From JBEKOF01 sp050015895 (lineage in GTDB: Bacteria > Verrucomicrobiota > Verrucomicrobiia > Limisphaerales > Palsa-1400): DNA of 23,203 nt. A program made the translations under genes and the position numbers. Below the pieces are notes generated by a model. That model did not search any database. It was not told the DNA's origin and worked only from the letters and a program-made list of their open reading frames with translations. The stretch spans positions 1-23,203 of the forward strand of contig JBEKAN010000016.1 of the NCBI GenBank assembly GCA_050015895.1, in the 5' to 3' direction. Below, piece by piece: positions 1 to 8,488 of this stretch. The stretch's first letter is position 1, and each line of letters begins with the position of its first letter.

Positions 1-757
1 GCCCCCGCGTTCCCGTGCCGCCGAAGGCGGCGGATTTCATTTGCAGCGGATCAAACACTTCATCCGCGATGGCGTGTTCCCACGTTTTACCGGTGGTTCT
101 TTCCGCGACTGCGGCGGCGATAATGTAACCGAGGTTGGAATAGGCATACTTGCTGCCCGGCGTGCTTTCCGGCTTCTTCGTCAGTTCCTGGCGCACGGCG
201 CGCAGCCGCAAGGACGCCACATCGTTTCCAAGATAATCGGCGAGCTCGAGATTTGCCGGCAAACCCGCACGATGGGAGAGCAACTGGAGCAAAGTTACTT
301 TCTGAAATTCTGGATTCATTTGCGGTGCAAGGTCCGGGAACACCTCGGCCAGCGCCGTATCCCATTTTAATTGCCCGCGTTCCACCAGTCGCGCCATCAG
401 CGTGCTGGTCATCGCCTTTGCGTCCGAACCAAGATGCCAGAGATCATCGAGCGTGACGGGGATTTCCGTCCCGCGTTTGCGAACGCCGACCGCGCCCACC
501 AACTTGATTGCATCGCTGGTCACCACCGCGACGGCGATCGCCGGCACGTTGAATTTTTGCCGGATGGGTTTAAGAACCTGCGTCACGGCTTGATCACCGA
601 CCACCGGGCACAAGGCTGGCGCCGAGGCGGTCTTGGCGGCATTATTGCGACGGTTCATAATCCACGCCACCGCAAATAGTGATACGACGCATAGGACGAA
701 CATCGCAACCGCGCCCACGACCAGTCCAATTCCAAAAGATTTATCATGAACGCTCAC
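1..757 (-). CDS. Class C beta-lactamase-like serine hydrolase, membrane anchored (partial, 3' end outside window)
   Basis: I translated this from the minus strand; it has no stop inside the window, so the C-terminus lies beyond the left edge. About 252 residues are visible. Residues 9-33 form a hydrophobic N-terminal helix, so the protein is probably anchored with its catalytic domain outside the cytoplasm. The SxxK nucleophile motif is S111-D-A-K114 (in HLGSDAKAMTSTL) and the YxN motif is Y206-S-N208 (in KYAYSNLGY). These two motifs, about 95 residues apart, define the serine beta-lactamase/DD-peptidase/esterase (class C, EstB/PbpE-like) superfamily. The start is a GTG directly after an in-frame TAA, with a weak GGA about six bases upstream. 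Substrate cannot be told: many environmental members are esterases or peptidases rather than antibiotic-resistance enzymes. It is transcribed divergently from the lyase cluster. Confidence 0.85.
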   Translation of the reverse strand, partial: MSVHDKSFGIGLVVGAVAMFVLCVVSLFAVAWIMNRRNNAAKTASAPALCPVVGDQAVTQVLKPIRQKFNVPAIAVAVVTSDAIKLVGAVGVRKRGTEIPVTLDDLWHLGSDAKAMTSTLMARLVERGQLKWDTALAEVFPDLAPQMNPEFQKVTLLQLLSHRAGLPANLELADYLGNDVASLRLRAVRQELTKKPESTPGSKYAYSNLGYIIAAAVAERTTGKTWEHAIADEVFDPLQMKSAAFGGTGTRG

Positions 758-1074
758 TTAATTCCAAGTATTGTGCCAACGTGCGCGCATGGGCAATATG
801 GATTTTTAGCCCCTTTTGGGCAAAGTTGTATCGGCCTCGCTGATACAAGTGGCAGAGTGCCATGCAGATGAAGAGCACGCAGCGGGGGGCAAACCAGACT
901 TTTGCTCACTTCATACCGCGAAATCGTCTCCGTTCTCACTTTTCGAACATTTCGAATTGCATGTAATCGTCTAATCAATTATGCTGCCTGTCAATAGACC
1001 GGCTTATGAATTCGAGCGATCCGCGCACCAAACTGATCGAAGCAAACCAGAACCTTCACCTCCAAGTGATCCCT
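758..1074. other. Divergent intergenic region with 5' leader of the first lyase
   Basis: About 317 bases between the GTG of the minus-strand hydrolase and the chosen ATG of the first lyase. It should hold promoters for both directions, but I see no unambiguous -35/-10 pair. The last roughly 115 bases resemble the leader of the second lyase: catgtaatcgtct at 960-972 matches catgtaaccgtct at 3317-3329, and the final 70 bases are also alike. The rest shows nothing I can assign. Confidence 0.5.
960..972 (+). promoter_or_regulatory. Conserved leader motif upstream of lyase copy 1
   Basis: The 13-mer catgtaatcgtct lies 115 bases before the ATG. A copy differing at one base (catgtaaccgtct) lies 114 bases before the ATG of the second lyase at 3317-3329, while the roughly 30 bases just downstream of it have diverged. 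A retained promoter or operator element is a reasonable inference, but two copies from one duplication are thin evidence. Confidence 0.3.
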
Positions 1075-3213
1075 ATGAAAACACCCCTCTCCTCCACCCC
1101 GCGCCGCCTGCTTGTGTCCGCTTTCATTTCCCTGGCCCTGGCCCTGGCCGCGCCGGCGCCGCGCGCCGCCAATGGCCCGCCGGTGGTCGCCAAACCCGCC
1201 GTCAACGCCCCCGTGACCCTCACCGACAACGGCGCGACTTGGACGATGGACAACGGCATCGTCAAGGCCACCATCAACAAGAAGAACGCCAGTTTGCTGT
1301 CGGTCATGTATCACGGCGTCGAAACGTCGCGCCCTGCGATCTCGGGCGGGTCGGACACGCTCCACTCGCCACCGACGCCAGCCGGCAGCCCGATCCCGTC
1401 CTGGCAACAGATGCCGGACGGGACCGTGACCCCGTCGGTGACCATTGACCCGGCCAAGAACGGCGGCGAACGCGCGGAGGTCGCGGTCAAGGGCGTGGGG
1501 AACGGCCGCATGGACATTGAGATACGCTTCACGATGGAGCGCGGCCTGAGCGGCATTTACAGCTACGCCGAGTTCTCGCACCCGGCTTCGTATCCCGCCG
1601 CGCACGAGGGCGAGAGCCAGTTCATCCTGCAGCTTGATCCGAGCTTTGACTGGTTCACCGTGGACGCCGACCGCAACATGCTGGTGCCCACGATGCAAGA
1701 CCTGCGAACCGGCGCGCAAATTCACGCCAAGGAGCAGCACATCCTGAGCACCGGCGCTTTTAAGAATTCTGTGGACCACAAATACAGCTACTGCGCCATG
1801 CTGTACCGGATTCCCGCCTGGGGCTTCTCCAGCACCAAAAACCACATCGGCGCTTATTTCATCAACCCCACCATCGAATATATCGGCGGCGGGGCCGAGA
1901 AGATGGATCTGGTCGGCCCCTTCGCGTGGGGTTCGAATAACACCATTCAGGATTACTGGACCTCCGGCCACTATGCCGGGGGATCGGGCTGCAACGTTCC
2001 CGCCGGCGAAAACTGGAAGAAGGTCATCGGCCCGATTCTTATCTACTTCAACGCGCTGGCCGATCCCAAGGATCCGTCCCAGGCGGATCTGGACACTTTT
2101 GCGGCCACCGCCGGAAATCCGACCGTGCCCGCCGTGTGGCGGGACAACGCCACCGCTCTCTGGCAGGATGCGCTGGCCCAGGCCAGGAAAGAGAAAGCCT
2201 CGTGGCCCTACGACTGGGTCAATGGCGTGGACTACCCGCACAAAGACCAGCGCGGCAACCTCACCGGCCAGTTCGTCCTCAACGACCCGCAGGCGGCCAC
2301 GACCAAGCTGCCCGGTCTGACCGTCGGCCTGGCGCACCCGGATTACACCACCACGGCCGGGGGATTCGTGCAGCGGTCGGGCAACGGCAATGTGGTCAAG
2401 TGGCCGCACGACGCAAATTATTACCAGTTCTGGACCGATGGCACTGACGACGGCAAATTCACCATTCCCAACATCCGCCCCGGAACCTACACGCTGCACG
2501 CGTTTGCCGACGGCGTGCTCGGCGAATTTGCGAAGACCGACATCACCGTGGAAGCGGGAAAGAATCTCGACCTGGGCAAAGTTGAGTGGAAGCCCGTGCG
2601 CTACGGCAGGCAGATCTGGGAAATCGGCTACCCGAACCGCAACGGCAGTGAGTTTTTCAAGGGCAACGACTACTGGTTCTGGGGCTGGTGTGTGCGCTAC
2701 CCGCTCCTGTTCCCCAACGATATCACCTACACCGTCGGCAAGAGTGATTATCACAAGGACTGGTTCTTTGAGCAGGTCCCCCACGCGGACACCACCCCTT
2801 GGATCAATCCCGCCGCGAAGGATCCCGCCAACCAGCCTTATGGCTGGGTCAAGGTGCAGGGATCGGACGACTGGAGAACCATTGGTCATGGCAAGGCCAC
2901 CACTTGGACCATCAAGTTCAACATGGACAAGGCCGTGAAGGGCCAGGCGACCCTGCGGATCGCGCTGGGCGGCGCCGACGGCGGCGGTCTGGCCATAGGC
3001 GTCAACGGCAAGACCGTGGGCGGCATCCGGCCCGTCGCCACCAATGCCCTGCGGTATAACACGGACCGGGGCGTGTGGCATGAATACTCGCAGGCGTTCG
3101 ACGCGGCGCTGCTGAAGGCCGGCGAAAACGCGATGACACTGACCGTCCCCGCCGGGGACCTCACTACCGGCGTTTGTTACGACTACCTGCGCCTGGAACT
3201 GAGCGAGAATTAA
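1075..3213 (+). CDS. Rhamnogalacturonan lyase, PL4-like, copy 1 (secreted)
   Basis: A 712-residue predicted secreted rhamnogalacturonan endolyase, which cleaves the rhamnose-galacturonate backbone of pectin rhamnogalacturonan I by beta-elimination. Residues 1-31 are a signal peptide (MKT, basic stretch, hydrophobic core, ending APRAA). The catalytic beta-sandwich domain spans about 40-375, a fibronectin-III-like domain about 385-480, and a C-terminal carbohydrate-binding-like domain about 490-712 (starting near IWEIGYPNRNG). K236 (DHKYSY) and H299 (SGHYAGG) are 63 residues apart and probably correspond to the catalytic Lys/His pair of fungal RGL4, which has nearly the same spacing. An upstream in-frame ATG at 1006 is rejected because the homologous leader of copy 2 has a one-base indel that breaks that frame. 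Compared with copy 2 it has an extra stretch of about 20 residues near 90-120 and another near 285. Confidence 0.88.
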   Translation: MKTPLSSTPRRLLVSAFISLALALAAPAPRAANGPPVVAKPAVNAPVTLTDNGATWTMDNGIVKATINKKNASLLSVMYHGVETSRPAISGGSDTLHSPPTPAGSPIPSWQQMPDGTVTPSVTIDPAKNGGERAEVAVKGVGNGRMDIEIRFTMERGLSGIYSYAEFSHPASYPAAHEGESQFILQLDPSFDWFTVDADRNMLVPTMQDLRTGAQIHAKEQHILSTGAFKNSVDHKYSYCAMLYRIPAWGFSSTKNHIGAYFINPTIEYIGGGAEKMDLVGPFAWGSNNTIQDYWTSGHYAGGSGCNVPAGENWKKVIGPILIYFNALADPKDPSQADLDTFAATAGNPTVPAVWRDNATALWQDALAQARKEKASWPYDWVNGVDYPHKDQRGNLTGQFVLNDPQAATTKLPGLTVGLAHPDYTTTAGGFVQRSGNGNVVKWPHDANYYQFWTDGTDDGKFTIPNIRPGTYTLHAFADGVLGEFAKTDITVEAGKNLDLGKVEWKPVRYGRQIWEIGYPNRNGSEFFKGNDYWFWGWCVRYPLLFPNDITYTVGKSDYHKDWFFEQVPHADTTPWINPAAKDPANQPYGWVKVQGSDDWRTIGHGKATTWTIKFNMDKAVKGQATLRIALGGADGGGLAIGVNGKTVGGIRPVATNALRYNTDRGVWHEYSQAFDAALLKAGENAMTLTVPAGDLTTGVCYDYLRLELSEN

Positions 3214-3316
3214 ACCCGAAAGCCAAACGCGAAGAGTTCCATAATTACGACCTCATCCTTCTGACTTCGACTCTGTAGTCGCCATGCCCGAGGGTCATTC
3301 ACTGTCGGGGAGATTT

Positions 3317-3329
3317 CATGTAACCGTCT
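3317..3329 (+). promoter_or_regulatory. Conserved leader motif upstream of lyase copy 2
   Basis: Partner of the motif at 960-972: catgtaaccgtct, 114 bases before the ATG at 3431. The near-identical distance in both copies suggests the 5' untranslated leader length was preserved after duplication. Confidence 0.3.
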
Positions 3330-3430
3330 GGCAAAGCGCCCCGTCTCTTGAAAGACAGCATTATGATTTCGAGCGACCCGAAACGAAATTGACCGAAGCA
3401 ACCCAGAACCTTCACCTTCAAGTGATTCCC

Positions 3431-5497
3431 ATGAAAACACGCCTCTCCGCCGCTCCGCGCCGCCTCTTTGTGTCCGCTTTCCTTTCCCTGGCCCTGGCCG
3501 CGCCGGCGCTGCGCGCCGCCGGTGGCCCGCCGGTTGTCGCCAAACCCAACGCCAACATCCCCGTGACCGTCACGGACAACGGCACCAATTGGACGATGGA
3601 CAACGGCATCGTCAAAGTCACCATTGTCAAGAGCGACAGCACCATTTTGTCGCTGGTCTATCACGGCGTCACCGTCGTGGGGCGCAGCGAGAATTGGGAA
3701 CGGGTGCCTTCCGGTCAAGTCACCCCGTCGGTGACCATTGACCCCGCGAAAAACGGCGGCCAGCGCGCCGAGGTCGCCATCAAGGGCGTGGACGGGCGGA
3801 TGGACATCGAAGCGCGCTACGCCATGGAGCGCGGGGTCAGCGGCTTCTACACTTACGCCGAATATACCCACAAGGCGAATTACCCCGCCGCGAGCTTCGG
3901 CGAAAACCGCTTCATCCTCATGTCCATGAACCCCACCTTTGACTGGCTCTCGGTTGACACCGACCGCAACATGCTCATGTGCAGCAACGAGGACACCCGC
4001 TCGGCGGCCGTCATTCACGCCAAGGAGCAGAGCATCCTCAGCACCGGCATCTACAAGAACTCCGTCGAGCACAAATACACCTACTGTGGCATCATTTACA
4101 GGCTGGCCGCCTTCGGCTGGTCGAGCACCAAAGACCACATTGGCGTCTATTTCATCAACCCCAGCACCGAATACATCGGCGGCGGCGCCGAGAAGATGGA
4201 CCTGGTCTGTCACATGCACGCGACGATACTGGACTACTGGACCTCGGGCCACTACGCCGGCGGCGCGGGCTGCAACATTCCCGCCGGCCAGGAGTGGAAG
4301 AAGGTCGTCGGACCGATCTTCGTCTATTTCAACGCCCTGGAAAACCCGAAGGACCCGACGAAGGCCGAATTGGACACGCTGGCGGCCACGCAGGGCAATC
4401 CCACCGTGCCGGCCACGTGGCATGACAACTCCCTTGCTCTTTGGAACGACGCGGTGGCCAAATCAAAAGAGGTCAAGGCCGCCTGGCCCTATGACTGGGT
4501 CAGCGGCGTGGATTACCCGCACAAAGACCAGCGCGGCAACCTCACCGGCCAGTTCGTCCTCAACGACCCGCAGGCGGCCACGACCAAGCTGCCCGGTCTG
4601 ACCGTCGGCCTGGCACACCCGGATTACACCACCACGGCCGGCGGATTCACGCAGCGGTCGGGCAATGGCAATGTGATCAAATGGCCGCATGACGGGAATT
4701 ATTACCAGTTCTGGGCCGATGGCGCCGAGGACGGCAAATTCACCATTTCCAACGTCCGCCCGGGCACCTACACGCTGCACGCGTTTGCCGACGGTGTGCT
4801 CGGCGAATTTGCGAAGACCGACATCACCGTGGAAGCGGGAAAGAATCTCGACCTGGGCAAAATTGAGTGGAAGCCCGTGCGCTACGGCAGGCAGATCTGG
4901 GAAATCGGCTACCCGAACCGCAACGGCAGTGAATTCTTCAAGGGCAACGACTACTGGCTCTGGGGCTGGTGTGTGCGCTACCCGCTGCTGTTCCCCAACG
5001 ACATCACCTACACCATTGGCAAGAGCGATTACCACAAAGACTGGTTCTTTGAGCAGGTCCCCCACGCGGACACCACCCCTTGGATAAACCCCGAAGCGAA
5101 GGATCCCGCCAACCAGCGCTTTGGCTGGGTCAAGGTGCAGGGGTCGGACGACTGGAGAACCATTGGTCATGGCAAAGCCACCACTTGGACCATCAAGTTC
5201 AACATGGACAAGGCCGTGCAAGGCCAGGCGACCCTGAGGATCGCGCTGGGCGGCGCCGACGGCGGCGGTGGTCTGGCCATAGGGGTCAACGGCAAGACTG
5301 TGGGTGCCATCCGGCCCGTGGCCACCAATGCCCTGCGGTATAACACCGACCGGGGCGTGTGGCATGAATACTCGCAGCCGTTCGACGCGGCGCTGCTGAA
5401 GGCCGGCGAAAACGAGATGACACTGACCGTCCCCGACGGGGACCTCACTTCCGGCGTTTGTTACGACTACCTGCGCCTGGAACTGAACGAGAATTAA
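3431..5497 (+). CDS. Rhamnogalacturonan lyase, PL4-like, copy 2 (secreted)
   Basis: A 688-residue paralogue of the preceding gene with the same layout: signal peptide about 1-29 (MKTRLSAAPRRL start, ending LRAA), catalytic domain to about residue 350, then fibronectin-III-like and carbohydrate-binding-like domains. The putative catalytic pair is K215 (EHKYTY) and H274 (SGHYAGG), 59 residues apart. It lacks the two insertions of copy 1, so the pair may differ in cleft shape or chain-length preference while sharing nearly identical C-terminal domains. The ATG at 3431 is preferred over an upstream in-frame start at 3284, because the signal peptide begins here and the leader carries a frame-shifting indel relative to copy 1. 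The next gene starts 62 bases after the stop, so all four plus-strand glycan genes may be co-transcribed. Confidence 0.88.
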   Translation: MKTRLSAAPRRLFVSAFLSLALAAPALRAAGGPPVVAKPNANIPVTVTDNGTNWTMDNGIVKVTIVKSDSTILSLVYHGVTVVGRSENWERVPSGQVTPSVTIDPAKNGGQRAEVAIKGVDGRMDIEARYAMERGVSGFYTYAEYTHKANYPAASFGENRFILMSMNPTFDWLSVDTDRNMLMCSNEDTRSAAVIHAKEQSILSTGIYKNSVEHKYTYCGIIYRLAAFGWSSTKDHIGVYFINPSTEYIGGGAEKMDLVCHMHATILDYWTSGHYAGGAGCNIPAGQEWKKVVGPIFVYFNALENPKDPTKAELDTLAATQGNPTVPATWHDNSLALWNDAVAKSKEVKAAWPYDWVSGVDYPHKDQRGNLTGQFVLNDPQAATTKLPGLTVGLAHPDYTTTAGGFTQRSGNGNVIKWPHDGNYYQFWADGAEDGKFTISNVRPGTYTLHAFADGVLGEFAKTDITVEAGKNLDLGKIEWKPVRYGRQIWEIGYPNRNGSEFFKGNDYWLWGWCVRYPLLFPNDITYTIGKSDYHKDWFFEQVPHADTTPWINPEAKDPANQRFGWVKVQGSDDWRTIGHGKATTWTIKFNMDKAVQGQATLRIALGGADGGGGLAIGVNGKTVGAIRPVATNALRYNTDRGVWHEYSQPFDAALLKAGENEMTLTVPDGDLTSGVCYDYLRLELNEN

Positions 5498-5559
5498 ACC
5501 CGAAAGCCAAGGCCCTCTGTGCTTGATTGGCAAAGGCATTCCTGTTAGGGAAGATCGCC

Positions 5560-6762
5560 ATGCCAAACGTCAACTTGCGAAATCTGCTCAAAATCACAGC
5601 CACAATCACCCCGGCGGGCCTGCTGTTCCTGGCGCTCACATGCGCCGCGCAGCCTGAGGCTGGCAAACTCACATCATTCAAGCCCGGCGCGCTCTGGCCC
5701 GATGACCACGGTGTCCACATTGACGCGCATGGCGGCGGCATCCTGATTCGGGGCGGCACGTACTACTGGTTTGGCGAGCACAGAACCAGCACGGCGGGCA
5801 ACCCGGCCGGCGGGGTCCACGCTTATTCCTCCACGGATTTGTATAATTGGAAAGACGAGGGCATGGTATTCCGGCCCTCGGATGATCCGGCGAGCGAAAT
5901 CACCAAGGGGTGCGTGATGGAGCGCCCGAAAGTGATTTACAACGCCAAAACCGGGAAATTCGTGTTGTGGTTTCATTTGGAATTGAAAGGACAGGGTTTC
6001 AACGCCGCGCGCGCGGCGGTGGCCGTGGGTGACCGGCCCCTGGGTCCTTACACATACATCGGTTCCTTCCGCCCCAACAAGGGCATCTGGCCCGTCAACA
6101 TCACCGACGAGGACAAAACGCCCAAACCCACCAACGGCCTGAGCCGGGTGCAAATTGCCAGCACCGGCGCGTATCTGCGGCGGGATTTCGAGACCGGGCA
6201 GATGTCGCGCGACATGACGATTTTCGTGGACGACGACGGCAAGGCCTACCTGATTACTTCGGCGGAGGAAAACGCGACCCTACACATCGCGCAATTGACC
6301 GACGATTACCTTGGCTTCAGCGGCAAATGGGCCCGCGCGCTGGTCGGCGATTCCAACGAGGCGCCCGCCGCCTTCAAGCATGGCGGCAAGTATTATCTGA
6401 TGTCCTCCGGCACGACCGGCTGGAGGGCCAACCCCGGACGGTCCGCGGTCGCCGATTCCATTTTCGGGCCGTGGACGCGCCTCGGCAATCCCTCTCGCGG
6501 CGCACCTGCGCAGAACGCAATCACTTTCGAGTCGCAAGCCACCCATGTCCTGCCAGTGCCGGGCAAACCCGACTCCTTCATTTACATGGGGGATCGCTGG
6601 CGTCCGCAGGAGGCGGTCTTTGGCTATTACATCTGGCTGCCCATCGAATGGGAAGATGGCAAGCCGGTCATCAAATGGCATGACGAATGGAAGCTCTCTG
6701 ACTTCGACCTCCCAAAGCCGACACCCACGCCCACGCGCACCGGGGCGCCGGGAGGCAACTGA
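5560..6762 (+). CDS. Glycoside hydrolase family 43, exo-beta-1,3-galactanase-like (secreted)
   Basis: A 400-residue predicted secreted five-bladed beta-propeller GH43 enzyme. Residues 1-30 form a signal peptide ending near TCAAQ. Residues 54-70 (IDAHGGGIL then YYWFGEH) are typical of the subfamily 24/34 side of GH43, where the usual N-terminal catalytic-base Asp is absent. E121 (MERPKVIYN), D224-D226 (FVDDDGKAY), E267 (NEAPAAF) and Q326 (ESQATHV) match the conserved positions of beta-1,3-galactanases, in which a Gln takes part in place of the base. The likely substrate is beta-1,3-galactan of arabinogalactan, or galactose side chains; a different galactoside cannot be excluded. The ATG at 5560 has an agggaag site six bases upstream and is preferred to a TTG at 5527. 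A short Pro/Thr-rich tail ends the protein. Confidence 0.8.
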   Translation: MPNVNLRNLLKITATITPAGLLFLALTCAAQPEAGKLTSFKPGALWPDDHGVHIDAHGGGILIRGGTYYWFGEHRTSTAGNPAGGVHAYSSTDLYNWKDEGMVFRPSDDPASEITKGCVMERPKVIYNAKTGKFVLWFHLELKGQGFNAARAAVAVGDRPLGPYTYIGSFRPNKGIWPVNITDEDKTPKPTNGLSRVQIASTGAYLRRDFETGQMSRDMTIFVDDDGKAYLITSAEENATLHIAQLTDDYLGFSGKWARALVGDSNEAPAAFKHGGKYYLMSSGTTGWRANPGRSAVADSIFGPWTRLGNPSRGAPAQNAITFESQATHVLPVPGKPDSFIYMGDRWRPQEAVFGYYIWLPIEWEDGKPVIKWHDEWKLSDFDLPKPTPTPTRTGAPGGN

Positions 6763-6827
6763 CAAATCAACTCTGACCGGATCTTCCTGCAAGAATTGAA
6801 CATACAGCCTTGGGGCTGCGACTAACT

Positions 6828-8474
6828 ATGAACCAGTTTGTCTCCGGTTTGTTCCGACGCGGCGCTGTGATGGGGATGGTCGCGCTCCTGCCGCTCCTGG
6901 CCGGTCCGGCGCGCGCGGCCGCGCCGCCACTCCACCAGTGGGGGGACTGGCCGGACTGGGGGGACCAGGGCGACGGCACTTACCACAATCCCGTCCTGCC
7001 AGCCGATTTCAGCGACTTGGACTGCATCCGCGTCGGCCCCGATTACTACGCCATGTCGTCCACCTTCCAGTTTTCTCCGGGCGTGGTCATCCTGCACTCC
7101 AAGGACCTGGTGAACTGGGAAATCCTCGGCCATGTCGTCACCGATCTGAACCAGATCGGGCCGGAGCTGGATTGGACGAGGATGAACCGCTACGGCAAAG
7201 GCGTCTGGGCGGGCGCGATCCGCTTTCACGACCAAAAATTCTGGGTCTATTTCGGCACGCCCGACGAGGGCTATTTCATGAGCACGGCGGCCAATCCGAC
7301 CGGGCCGTGGGCGCCGTTGCACCCGGTGCTCAAGGAGGCCGGCTGGGATGATTGCTGCCCGTTTTGGGACGACGACGGACAAGGCTGGCTGGTGGGAACT
7401 CACACCCGCGACAATTACAAGACTTACCTCTTCAAACTCACCGCCGACGGACGCGAAATCCTCAAGGAGACCGGCCTGCTCCTGACCGAGGGATCGGGCC
7501 GCGAAGCCAACAAGCTCTACAAAATCAACGGCTGGTATTATCACCTTTTCAGCGAGCACCAGGGCGCCACAGGCCGCTACGTGATGATGCAACGGGCCAA
7601 ATCCATCAACGGCCCCTGGACCGAAGTCAAACAACTCAACCACGCCGACAGGCCCGCCAAAGAACCCAACCAAGGCGGGCTGGTGCAGACGGAACAGGGC
7701 GACTGGTATTGGTTCACGCATCACGGCACCGGCGATTGGGAGGGTCGTTGCGCCAGCCTCCTGCCCGTCACATGGATTGACGGCTGGCCCATCATCGGCC
7801 AGGTCGCCGCCGATGGCATCGGCGGCATGGTTTGGTCGGGGAAAAAACCGGTGGCGGGAGTTCCGATTGTCGCGTGGCAGACCGACGATGAGTTCGACCA
7901 ATCCAGCCTCCCGCCTCAGTGGGAATGGAATTATCAGCCCCGCGCGGACAAGTGGTCGCTCACCGAACGGCCCGGCTGGTTGCGCCTGCGCGCCTTCCCG
8001 CCCCTGGCGCCCGACAATCTGCTCAAAGCCGGCAACACCCTCACCCAGCGCTCCCTGCGCGCCAGCACCAACGAAGTCGTCATCAAACTCGATCTCGCCG
8101 GCATGGCGGACGGACAAAAAGCGGGCCTGTGCCATTTCGCCTCGCCACATTACTCGGCCCTGGGCGTCAGCCAGACGGCCGGGACCCGCGCCCTGGAATT
8201 TTCAACATCGGGCAGGATCACCGCCGGCCCGGCGCTCACCGGCGCCAACCTCTGGTTGAAATCCACTTGGGGCCTGGACGGCGGCAGCCATTATGCCTAC
8301 AGCCTGGACGGCAAGGCTTACATCGCCTTCGGCGATGCGTATCAACTCCAATGGGGTTCCTATCGCGGCGACCGCATCGGCATTTACAGCTACAACAATC
8401 AAGCCGATGCCGGATTCATTGATGTGGACTGGTTCCATTATACCTGCGACGGCCCGTGGAACCGGAAGAAGTGA
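6828..8474 (+). CDS. Glycoside hydrolase family 43, arabinofuranosidase/xylosidase-like (secreted)
   Basis: A 548-residue predicted secreted enzyme. Residues 1-31 are a signal peptide (ending PARAA). The GH43 propeller follows at about 52-345 and a C-terminal beta-sandwich (GH43_C2/DUF1349-like) at about 350-545. The fingerprint NPVLPADFSDLDCIRVG (54-70) carries the catalytic base (D63 or D65), WDDCCPFWDDDG (173-184) the pKa-modulating Asp, and REANKLYKINGWYY (about 225-238) the likely general acid E227. This architecture is common in GH43 subfamilies 10-12, which include alpha-L-arabinofuranosidases and beta-xylosidases; beside two rhamnogalacturonan lyases, arabinan side-chain trimming is the more likely job (inference). 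An ATG at 6828 is chosen over a TTG at 6810 because it directly begins the signal peptide. It lies 65 bases after the preceding gene, and the hairpin element at 8489-8596 follows its stop. Confidence 0.83.
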   Translation: MNQFVSGLFRRGAVMGMVALLPLLAGPARAAAPPLHQWGDWPDWGDQGDGTYHNPVLPADFSDLDCIRVGPDYYAMSSTFQFSPGVVILHSKDLVNWEILGHVVTDLNQIGPELDWTRMNRYGKGVWAGAIRFHDQKFWVYFGTPDEGYFMSTAANPTGPWAPLHPVLKEAGWDDCCPFWDDDGQGWLVGTHTRDNYKTYLFKLTADGREILKETGLLLTEGSGREANKLYKINGWYYHLFSEHQGATGRYVMMQRAKSINGPWTEVKQLNHADRPAKEPNQGGLVQTEQGDWYWFTHHGTGDWEGRCASLLPVTWIDGWPIIGQVAADGIGGMVWSGKKPVAGVPIVAWQTDDEFDQSSLPPQWEWNYQPRADKWSLTERPGWLRLRAFPPLAPDNLLKAGNTLTQRSLRASTNEVVIKLDLAGMADGQKAGLCHFASPHYSALGVSQTAGTRALEFSTSGRITAGPALTGANLWLKSTWGLDGGSHYAYSLDGKAYIAFGDAYQLQWGSYRGDRIGIYSYNNQADAGFIDVDWFHYTCDGPWNRKK

Positions 8475-8488
8475 CATTTTCTACTCCT

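Larger units (their letters stand above)
960..5510 (+). repeat. Tandem gene duplication (unit 1 about 960-3226, unit 2 about 3317-5510)
   Basis: The two lyase genes and their leaders are direct repeats about 2.28 kb apart. Similarity starts at the leader motif (960 and 3317), runs through both genes and continues 13 bases past the stop codons (acccgaaagccaa), ending at 3226 and 5510. Identity is uneven: a sample at 1441-1560 gives about 79 percent by hand alignment, whereas 2233-3213 against 4514-5497 has only about 53 substitutions and one 3-base insertion in about 980 bases (about 95 percent). Confidence 0.9.

Noticed and set aside
41..679. Overlapping short plus-strand frames at the left edge
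   Set aside because: The minus strand here encodes a beta-lactamase-like protein with SxxK and YxN motifs that runs off the window edge, so it is easily missed.
991..3081. A 696-residue open frame antisense to the first lyase, with similar long antisense frames opposite the second lyase (3299-4423, 4463-5566)
   Set aside because: They mirror strongly supported coding genes in GC-rich DNA, have no recognisable domain, and recur opposite both copies simply because the sense genes are duplicated.
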